Of a stretch of DNA of 64,000 bases, positions 40,001-51,800 are shown one piece after another (the stretch's first letter is position 1; every line of letters begins with the position of its first letter). Below the pieces are notes generated by a model. The model worked only from the letters and a program-made list of their open reading frames with translations. It ran no database searches and was not told the DNA's origin. This DNA is from Triplophysa rosa. Its lineage: Eukaryota; Chordata; Actinopteri; Cypriniformes; Nemacheilidae. The stretch is from contig NC_079897.1 in the NCBI RefSeq assembly GCF_024868665.1, forward strand, positions 752,124 through 816,123. The letters run 5' to 3'. A program made the position numbers and the translations under genes.

Positions 40001-43000
40001 CCCAAACTTTGCGTATTGTTCCCCTTTACCTACAGACATGTACATTATTGTTACAATTAGTTACGCTGTAAAACCTGTTTAGTTATGCGCTACATTGCGG
40101 GCCGTAATCTAAAGCGATGCCTATAAAAGCGTAAAAATATTTGTAACTTTTCCGAGTACCGTTGAAAAAAAGTTGATGTGATTTTCATATTCAGCACATT
40201 AAACTTAAAAAAGAAACAGTAAAAATGACAGCGAAACACAACTTTTTTTATTTTATTTGTTACATCACAACAATGCTGGACAACGACGGATCTGCTGACG
40301 TCAGCTGTTTCCCTCTCACGCTCACGTTCACACCCTCAGGAACGGCACATTCAGACACCCGTGTCATTTCCTGAGCTCTTCGTCTTACAATACCAAATAT
40401 AATCCATAATAATCAGGGTGATGTGATTTTATTCAGCGCAGTGAGGAGAGAGGCATTGTGTCTGTGACTCACCGGCATGTTTCGGGACGTTGGACTCATC
40501 CATGGACCAGAAGCAGTGATCGAAGGCGAACACCTGCAGACACCAACACAAAAGAGTTCTGACATGTTCTGACACGAGTCTCCCGCCGCCGGTCCACCAG
40601 AGACTCCCAGACAACAGAAGAATTCATGTGGTGTAGTTTGGCAGACAGACAGAACATGATTCAGCTCGTTTTAAACCCTTCAGCTGAGACAGAGACTCGG
40701 CCTGTTACTCACAGGCAGTCAGTTGAAACAAGAAATCTGTTAAAATCCTTTTTGAAATAATACAGACAGCAATGAGATTAAATGGAGAACACAGAGTTAC
40801 ACGTGTCATTTCTCATCAAACTCTTTCCAGATTAAATGATTTGATGCATGTTATCTATGCTGTATGTCGACAGGCTTAGTTTTATTCATCCTATAAAATC
40901 ATTTTGGAAGAAAGATGCGAGACAAAAGTGACAGCCAAACAAACCAACATAACTGAGATCTCCGAAAGGTCTCCTGAGCCGTGAAAGAGCAACGTCTGAG
41001 CATTGAATGAAGTCTTTTCTTCAGACACAGTTAATAAGAAAACATAAATCTGGAGAGATCCGTATAAATTCCTGCTTTTGGAGAGGCCGGATCCCAGAGA
41101 GATACAGAGCAGCTCCAGAGCGTTTCCTCTTCTCTCACATCACCAACTAAACAATCTTCAGAGGACAACACAGATGTTCAACTGGATGTTCGTCATCTGT
41201 TATTATCAGGCGTTCATGAAATAAGTTTCAGTTTTTTTTCTGTTGAGCAGGCGGCAGTAATGAAGAGATATTTTATGAGCACATTTTCTCGTGGTCCCTG
41301 GAGATCACCGGGCAACAGACGGAGCCGTTCGGCTGACCCAAATGTTCTGATGAAGAACGCCGAGCGAGTCAGATGTTCAATTCACTGTAAACACACACGA
41401 TGACTACACACCAGAGTGATGTAAAATAGGTCAAAGTGCTGTGATGAATTACGTCGAGAAAACCCATTCTCTAGGTTTCAAAAGGGCCGGCGATGTTGAG
41501 CAAATTATTCAAATTATTGCGATTTTAAAAACACGCAAATGCAAAATGCAGATCAACACTGCTAAAACAAAACATGTTAAAATGAATGGAAAAATAAAAT
41601 CACGCACAGAGATCGGACAACATTATTAAGAGATGACTCACTGAACGTGTTTGAAGCGCTCGGTCACGCTTCAAAAATGAGTTCCTGACAAAGAAATACA
41701 ACACGGTTTCAAGTCCGATGGGCGCTGCTAACTCCTCGAGCTGTGCAAAACAGCAAGGACAAAAAAACTATAATGACACAAATAATATGTTATTGCTCAG
41801 ACGTTGCTCTTTCAAAGGTTCCTGTTGAGTTTCATTTAAGCATCAGCTTAGTCTCAGATGTTAAAACAGAGAACGAAATGAGAGTGAAATAGTTGAAACA
41901 CATGACGCGTGTGGAGCTGTAAAATGTAAATTCGGAAAATTCGACGAGAAATGTTTGAGATCATATCGAGACAAGTAATAGCTATGGCAATCATAGAAAA
42001 CAATTACAGAACTGAAATTTGTCTGTATTTGTATTTGTGTTGATTTTTTCTCTCTGTTAACCGGTGGAATGTGAGAAACGCTTTTCAGCAATGGCCTCTC
42101 ACTCTTCTGCTCGGGTGACCGCGGGGATGTAGGGGACCCCAGAATCCCGGACCCCCGCTAGTGTTCAGAATTAGTCTGAGCTATAGTCTCCAAAGGCCGT
42201 CTCTCGTCCACGAGCCAGAGGAGAGAGAGAGAGAGAGGCAACAATACAGCTTTGAGTGAACGTACACTGGCTTCTGTGTGTGTCACACGCTGTACATCTG
42301 TACACGTCTCACACACAACATGTGTCTGCGTGTGCACCGGAACAACACAACACTCGGTCATCAGTTTCACGCACGAATGCATCTATTCAAGACACCGTGG
42401 AAACACTTTGAGGTTAACAGAAATTTAAAGTCCCAGCGACATTAGAAAACTACAATGCCTATTTTTTGAAGTGAAATATTGCAGCGTTTATTGTAAATAG
42501 TTTATCAATTTAGGTCTTTCTCTTTTTTTAAATTCGTGTGCCCTCATAATCTTTAGTTAAAATCTGAAAATGCACTTCCTTCCTGTAGTGACTATCCATC
42601 ACGGCTTGGGCGGAGCATCCGTTAACTCCTCCCCTTCAACTGTCAGTCTGCTGCCAGTTCCATTTCAAAATGCAACGGCTGTTTTTACACATCCAATCAA
42701 ATCGCAGAGAAAGGTGAAAGCCACGCCCACTGTTTTCTCATTAGAAATTCCCTTGCCCTCGGAAATGCGTCAAAATACAGAAGTAAAAACGATCACAACT
42801 TCTGATTCACGGGGACTTTAAAGTCGAAAAAAAAATTCAATTAAAAAAATGCCAATTCAAATGGATTTACACAGTGTTGCAGTATTCCTTATAAATTATT
42901 TATCCGTGCACATCATTCTTTTTTAAAAATTCATTTGCACTTGTAATCTTTAATCAAAAACATTAACCCCCTCTGGAAACGACCTCTCTTCACTTCTGGT

Positions 43001-46000
43001 CACGAGGAACGGCGCGAGGGCGGTGCTGCAATGACTGACACATTACAAACTGGATTACAAATCTGACTCCATTTTGTTGGCAAACACCCAACTTTTAACG
43101 ATCCGATCAGTACTCGAGGAACGAAATCAAGTCCCGCCCCACATTTTTTTCTCATTTCAGAAGTTGTTTCACAATCAAAAAACAATCGCTACTTCCGTTT
43201 CATGCCGACTTTAAAGGGGTGCTGCAACGGTGCGTCATGCATTCTGACTTCTTTACACTGTGGTCAACTTGTCGAAAAACAAGTTGGGCGTATTACGTAT
43301 CGGATAGGATACTTGATATAAAATGAAAATTCTCAAGATCTATTCCTGTGTGCACATTTTTAGAAATGAGCACATGTTAAATTAAGCTGTTTTATATTAT
43401 AAATATAAATATGAATCATATTAACAGTTTTCTGCATTTTTGCGGTCACACCATAGGACACGTGGTACGGTTTATTGGTCAACTGCCCACATAGAAAACA
43501 ATAAAGATGCGTCTCTTACCTTTGGTTGTTTTCTGTGTGTGAAGAGGTGCGAGCGCCACACCGGGACCAGGCACACACGGAGAAACAGAGAAAACAAGAC
43601 ATCAGTCAACAGGTGTCATTCATTTATTACTTCATCACACAACTTACAGTTTAGAAAAACGGAGAAACGACGCGTCCGAGCTCTCTCGGTAACTAACACA
43701 TCACTTTGCTCGACCGATTTCAGTTTAAACGCCTGTCAACTTCCCAAAACTAGTTTGTCATTTTAACTTGAACACTACGTTCAGGTCATAAACTGATGTC
43801 TTTACTCGTCGAGTGTGTCACTGGTATTTTGAGTCTGGAGTTTAAGACTACAACAGCCATGACAACAGAGCAAACTACATTCGGGAATCATCACTGGCAA
43901 CGAAAAAGCGGAAGAGGATGATAAAATAAAACAACATGAGCCGCATGGCTCTGTATCATCTTCCACAGAACAATAACTCTCGATAGACAATGTGTCTCAC
44001 AAATGACTTTAAGACACTCTAATAAAATAAAAACACACAACAATTATGCAAAACAACGTTTGCTTCATCTTGTTTGGACGTTTCATCGCAATGCATTGTG
44101 GGATTGCACCACATCTCCAGACGATATCTTGGGCTTTTGGCGCCGGCCTTATGTTGGGAACGCACCCATGATGCCTTGAAACGCTGCTTACGCACCTAAC
44201 CTCACTACTAAAATACTCCTCAGTTTCCCACAAATGTTTTTCCTCTGAAACACTCCAACGGTCTGACGGATGACTTTCCCATACTGACATTACGTAACCG
44301 CATCTGATTTGATTACTAAAAATAAAACCTTAAAGAACACTTTAGTGCCACGGAAAAGCAGACAAAACATGCTGGTGCTGGTAAACCCAGAAAACCAATT
44401 CATTCGATAGCAAAACGTGACTGTGCCAAAGCTGCCCAAATAACCCTGAAAGCATCATGAAGTGTGACATCTCCGTACGTTACATAACAACATTCTCTGC
44501 TTCTTTTATTTACTGCTCTTAGCTGATAAGAGCTGAATCTGTGAACATACCTGAATGACGCCTCACACACTCCCACCTGTGTTAAAAAAATCCTTCATAG
44601 GGATTTTATCACTGATGTGTTTCTTAAAGGGACACGTCACCCAAAAATGAAAATTCTGTCATCATTTACTCGCCTTCGAGTTGTTCCAAATCTATATAAA
44701 TGTCTTTGTTCTGATGAACACAGAGAAAGATATTTGGAAGAACACTTACAACCAGAAAGATTTTGCCCCCCATTGACTCCCATAGTAGGAAAAAATAACT
44801 TTTTAAATTTTTATTTAAAATAAAATGTTCTGTTCAACACAAAAGAAGATATTTTGAAGAATATAGGAAAGCAAACAGTTCCGGGGCACTTCTGACTACC
44901 ATTGTATTTGTTCCTACTATGGGAGTCAATGGGGGGCAAAATCTGTCTGGTTATAAGCATTCTTCCAAATATCTTTCTATTGGAACAACTCGTTCCAACT
45001 CGAAGGTGAGTAAATGATGACAGAATTTTTGGGCGAAGTATGCCTTGAACTTAGAGAGTTTGTTGCACTAGGACAGTGGGACAATCTCTTACATTTCATT
45101 TACTACAGAAGATGATTGAGTGGCAATGCTGAGAAAGATTCTTGACACGTGCATGAAATGAAGCCTCCGACTGAGCTTACTAAGACTGCAAACAAAACTA
45201 ACAAGAAAACCTTTTAAAAGAATTGTGTTTACTTGTATTATAAAGGACTGGTGTTGTATGTAAACCCAGCACAGTCTCTGTGGACGAGAAGAATAAAATA
45301 AAACCATACAGTCTGAACACCGCTTTGCACTTTCTGTGTCACTGCTAATCTGAGCTTCATGCCATTGTGCCTCCAGCCCTCATTAGTGTGCATGAGACAG
45401 ACATCCCAGAGGAGAGAGAGAGAGAATATTGGCCACTAGCGTGTGTAGCGTCCAGCCCATAATAAGAGTTGACAGGGCCAGAGAAGCACCACAGTATGAC
45501 CAATCCTCCCAATTCACCTCCACTGCACTACAGCTGGACAAAACACATTCACAACATATTTACTGAACATGCTGGACATGCAAAACTGAATATAAAGCAA
45601 TTAAAACAAAGAAATCATTCAAACAAATCAGCATGATTCAGAAACAACGACATGTGGATAAACTCGGATAAAAACATCATTCATAAAACCTGTAACATGT
45701 AAGTGCATTGTGTCTGTGACATCACTACACTGTCGCTTTCTTAGCCAATCAGAAAGCAGCATTGGGTCTCATCTGTAAGGCTTGTGTGACTCAGTTTTGG
45801 TTTTGTATTTTGATGGTACTTAAGACCTTATCGGTTCGGTGGGACAGGAATCATGAGGGAACTTGAATAATTAAGTAAAAAAAACAGAAAAGTAAAACTC
45901 CTAATTTCATTTCTCCTCTTTTATTTCTCGTGCTTCTAAACCCACAACACGCACGCACATTCAGAAGAACTGTGATTCTGTTTCCACAACAATCTCAAAA

Positions 46001-48811
46001 CACAAGAAACTCCAACCGGATTGACTGTTTTTTATTTGAAAAGGTTTTAAAACATTAGATTAACCAAAAAAATAACCTACCACATGGTGATTTCATATAG
46101 ACGCTTTCAAAGCAACAACATAAACAAACGTGCGTATGCCTGAACGTAACTTCCACTACACATTCACAAACAATAGAGTTCCTGTAGATTATTTTTGACA
46201 ACAATCAAAGGAAACCGAGAAGAAGCATGCATTACTTGTCTAAACTTGCCTCTCTAATATTATAAATTTAGACTGCGATACCAAGCTCAACCGCTAGATG
46301 TCAGTGTACCATACGGTTCCTTTAAATGCGACCAAACTGCAGGACCCATTCAACAAATTGTTTATTTAATAAATTATTATACAATAATATATACATTAAT
46401 ATGAATATAAATTGAATAAAATATAAATAGTTATATTAGCCAGACTGGAAGTTAACTTCGGGCCAGAAGCGTGCGTACGATGAAACAAGTTTGTTACATT
46501 GATACTTTGACATGTTACATTTCTAGTAAAAGGATACATTGTGTTGCCATGACGATTGTACTGCCACACCCACAGCAGATCTTCATTGTTTATATTTTGA
46601 AATTTCACATATATGTCGCTCTGCAGTAAATGCTGATGTGTTAAATTATTGTGTGTGTTTACTGACAGACTGCAGTGGTGCTAAACAAAACCACACTGTT
46701 ATTAAAATCATTGGAGAATCTGCATGTTTCAGACTGTGTTCTGTCAGCAGTGCGTACTAATCCAAAGCCCAACATGAAGAGGACATGACACGCCACATCA
46801 GGAAGGAAGAAACCTGCCCTTCCCAAAGAGCAATCAGTCTCTCAACTAAAACAAAACTAAGACACAATGTCCACCCGTCCCACATTTCAGACCCACATCC
46901 AATCCACAGCACGTTCACATCTCAACATATTGTCATATATCCAACATCACTGAAGTAAAAACATCAAGAGACTTTCTGGAGGAGCATTTATTGCAAAATG
47001 ACTCTAAACCAGTGGTTCTTAAACTGGAGGCCGTCGCCCCCAGGGGGGCCCCAAGATGGTTCCAGGGGCGCCACAGATTTTGTGGCATTCTATAAAATAT
47101 AGAAATGTATCATAAATTTTATGCAATCAAACATTAGAAAAATAAAACCACCAACCAAAAGAATTGATGTTCCAGCATTGTATAATGCAATATGTTTTTG
47201 GTTCAATTAAAATGTTTAGTTTAAGATTATAAGTCTTTATTTGGGGGGGCCGCAAAGCGATGCACTCTACACAAAGGGGGCCATACAACGAAAAAGTTTG
47301 AGAACCACAGCACTAAACTTACAAAACATTCTGACAAACTACTCTTCCATTTCCACACAATCTTTCATTTCTCAAATGTTACAGTGAAGAAGAGGAATAA
47401 TGCCGCTGTTTAAAAGCAGATTCGTCACGGGTGATAAATGAATCAAGTGAGGACACTAAAAGGCCTGTTCTTCATGATAACCAAATTAGAAACAATGAGT
47501 CCGATTAAATCATCCAAACGCTGTCACATCAGATGTTTCAATAACCCCCCACAATATTGAAACTGTTATTATTACACAATTATTGGAACGTCACGCTATC
47601 AGGCCGCTGTTGAAGCCGACGGCAGCTGTCTCTGAGCAACACATCAACACACAAATCTTGACCTGCGAGTCAAACATCTACACAGACAACTGAGCAGTAA
47701 AGTGTGGCTTTATGAAGTATGAGCATTAGACAACAAAATATCATAAAAGAGCAACAAGAACACACTACAACAGTGTGAAGAAGTTCATAAAAATGTTGAA
47801 TGTGTGCCAGTCTCCTCCCCTCGAAGCATTCATGATGACATATTTAGTGTTATACCACACCCCTCTCTGACCCCGTCTCCACTGACAGACGCCCCATTGA
47901 CAAATAAAGACTCGTGCTGGGAAACTCCAAACGCGAGAGTCACTGAGATATGATTCTTGATCTTACAGATGGATTTTGGTTATGATTTACATAAAACTGA
48001 CTACTGAGGCTGCTGTGAAACTGTCCAGACTACAAGCAACTTGTCAAATAAAAAAAGTGTTTTGCAAGTATTGAACTACTAAAAGAACATGATCTTATTA
48101 CATTTATCTGTGCAACAAGGCAGTATCTTTTGAAATATACTAGACCAGTGGTTCTCAAACTTTTTCGTTGTAAGGCCCCCTTTGTGTGCATCGCTTTGTG
48201 GCCCACCCAAATAAATACTTGCACTCTTAAACTTAGAATTTAATTAAACTACAAACATATTCAGTTATACAATGCTGGAAATCAATTATTTTGGTTGGTG
48301 GTCTTATTTTTCTGATGTTTGATTACATAAAATCTATAAAAAATCTTTATATTCCATAAAATGCCACAAAATCTGTGGTCCCCCTGGGGGCCCCCAGTTT
48401 GAGAACCGCTGCACTAGACAATAATAATAATAAAAACAATAAGGGTGATTTAAACTATTCCAAGTAAATAAAATCTGTTTTATATGTGATCATCTTCAGT
48501 GTAGCCAGTGTTTATGTAGAAATGTTCTCTTGTCAGTTTCTTGAGGTCTCATCCTCAGATGCTTTTTAAACACTGTTGAAGGAATTCACATCTATTCTGA
48601 ACTCTCGGTCACTCGTTTTTCTTCGAGTATGATTTGAAGGAATTATACTTTGCGAGGCTGTGCGTTCGGCTGTACCCGTGCGCTTGTGGACACGTAAAGA
48701 AAAGAAGTAGTACACAACCAAAAATTCTGTGTGATGCTGAACTGCTTTCCACTTATCCCCCATCACTGCAGCTCATCACTATCAGCCTGTAAATCACTTT
48801 ACACAACACAA

Positions 48812-48847
<36 letters not shown>

Positions 48848-51800
48848 TAGTAATGGTGGAGAAAGTGGGAAAGTGCAGTTAAACGAATCATGAAAAATGA
48901 TGGCTGTATGGAGAGTTGGGATTCACAAACATCATGAAACCACTTTTAGGTCAAGATTTGCATGAATGTTTTCTATGAACACAGCCACACCTCCTGCACA
49001 ATAGAGAAGAGACTCTGGGGAATTTCATTGTTTTATCAACATTCTCCTGCGTAAGAACACAAGTCAATTCAAATCACTGAAGACGTCAAAAATGGAAAGG
49101 AAAAACGTTTCTGTTTCCATCATGTAAACGTACTCTTAGAAAACACTATATAGTAAATATGTAAATATAGTGCGTCTCTCTGTCTTAAAGGAACAGTTCA
49201 CTAAAAACATGATGTTATCATTTATTCACCCTCACGTCATTCCAAACCTGTATGAGTTTCTTGCTTCTGCAGAACACAACAGAAGATATTTTGAAGAATG
49301 TTGACAATCAAACAACGCTGAACCCGTTGACTTCCATTGTATGAACACAAAACCACGGAGACATTTCTCAAAATACCTTCTTTGTGTTCATTTTTAAGTG
49401 ATTGCAGCTGATTTGATTCAGTAGCAAAGAGGTTAAATATGAATGCATAATTTAGGAATTGAAGTGCAGGTGTCATTCTCGATGTGGTGTACACATGGCC
49501 GGTGTAACCAAATGCAAAAGAGGATCATTCATGCACACGTCGAGACAAAAGAGGCATTCCAGAGGTCGACCATTTGATCAAGTCTGCAGTGTCGCAGACG
49601 CCAGATGAGTTACGATAACAAAAGGAGTTAAACTTCATAATCTCACCGTTTCCTATTACACAATGAGGATAACAACGCTCAATGCTTTCAGTGTGGTTGG
49701 GTTCGAGACACCTCTGGTATAATGAAACTTTCAAATGAAGCAACAGAAACTTTGGAAATGACCGGGCATGTTCAGGGTAAACTAGTAAAGCTGTTAACTG
49801 TTATTTTGGTCATTCTGTCGTGTTGTGGTGTTACCTTTAATAGCTTATTAAAGTAACTGTTGAGGTTCACGGTTGACAGATAATATCTTGGAATTAAACA
49901 AGACAAAGATTTTTCAGAAATGATTGGTTTTCCTGGCAACACCCCAAAATGAATCCATGTGTGTTTGTGTTGATGGCAATAACATCTACATTCTCTGGCT
50001 CTGAAACACACAAACACTGCAGCAGGTAACACTGAAATACATCCAGAGATACAACACTTTACAATGAATTTTAGAAAAGCACTGACATGTCTCATTTCAT
50101 TAAAATCGTCGTGCAAAATTTGTCTCATTTTATAAGTCCAAACCACAGGCATCTATTTCATGACAATGTATTCATATTTCTACACATTATGAATGTGCAC
50201 ACACAGACACATTCTTTTCAGATCTATATCAGACATGTGTGTTCGGATACCATCGGCAGCTCAGGCCATAATGACTCAACATCAGAGATAAGATGAAAAT
50301 TACAGGGTTGGTTGAGCAGGAATTATGAGATGAAACACTTTTACTTGAGAAACTTCATCCCAAAGCACCAGCGCTATTTTTAAAAAATAAATCAAGCTCT
50401 TTTCACTTCAGACATGAAACACCATCACTACACAACCCTCCGTTACAGTAAAGACGTCCACAGCGCTATTCCCAGCTATGTTCCCATCGTTTCTAAACAG
50501 CCACCTCGGGTCATCCCAGCTTCTTAAAACACTTGCACGGATTCATATTTCAGACTTCTGGAAGCTGAGAGAATAGAAATGTGACTCCTGGAGATGGCCT
50601 GAAGCCGCTGTCGCACTACAATTATCACATGAGCTTCAATACCAACCTGCCGTGAGAGCCACACAAGAAACTTTAACACTCAAAGAGACGTTTCTGACAA
50701 ATCCTGCTCGAAGTAACCCAACGTTTACTACATCCATGAAGCACTGAACACACTCTTAATACATGTCAAGACAAATCAACTGCCTGGCATTACACTGGGT
50801 TCACACCAAATGCGAATTAAGCGTTTTGCGCGAGTAAATTCCATAAAAAGTCAATGCAAAGACGCGTATAGATGCGAATGACGCGAATCGGGCGGCGTGA
50901 TTGCCGCGAACGCGCGCCAATCTCGTCTTCCGCGAAGGATGAAAATATTTGTCAGATCGCGCCACTCACGCGAAAATAACCAACTTTTCCAGCGAGTAAT
51001 AAAGAGCATGGAACGCTATTGTTCGCGTTAGGTGTGAACACAGCATTACACTGGGTTCACACCAAATGCAAATTAAGTGTTTTGCGCGAGTAAATTACAT
51101 ACAAAGTTAATGCAAAGACGCGTATAGCCGCGAATTCGCGGCAGGTGGTGGGAATGACGCGAATCGGGCGGTTTGATAGCCGCGAACGCGCGTCAATCTC
51201 GTCTTCCGCGAAGGTTGAAAATATTTGTCAGCTTTCGTCACTCACGCGTGAAAATAACAAACTTTTCCCGCGAGTAATAAAGAGCGTGGAACGCGATTGT
51301 TCGCGTTTGGTGTGAACCCAGCATAAATGTGAAACAGAAGCTGCATTTAGACACATTTACACATGTTTAATGCGACTAATGTCTGAATGTTGTGAATATA
51401 AAATTATCCTTTCAAACAAATCAAAAGGCTAGATGTTGAGGCAGGTCACAATCACGTACTGAGGCTTTCACACTGAACGATGACACATCTGTGTTAAAGA
51501 CGTCTTTAGAGACCTAATGTAAACTCACCCTACAAAAACACATTATTACTTCACAAACCATTTACACAAGACACACACATATAAGAAGCTTCCTATTTCT
51601 CTTCTTTATGCCCTGTAGGTTTGTTCAGGTACAGGTATAAACCATTAAATGTGACGTACATCAAGCAAGAACAGACAGATGCATGTACAACCGCTGGGGT
51701 GTTTCATTTTTCTGTCCAGAAAACATCATTAATGTAAAAAAAAATGCAATAATAAGTAAGCAGGTCAGTTTCAAGTGTTAATCTTCCATTTATTTATACT

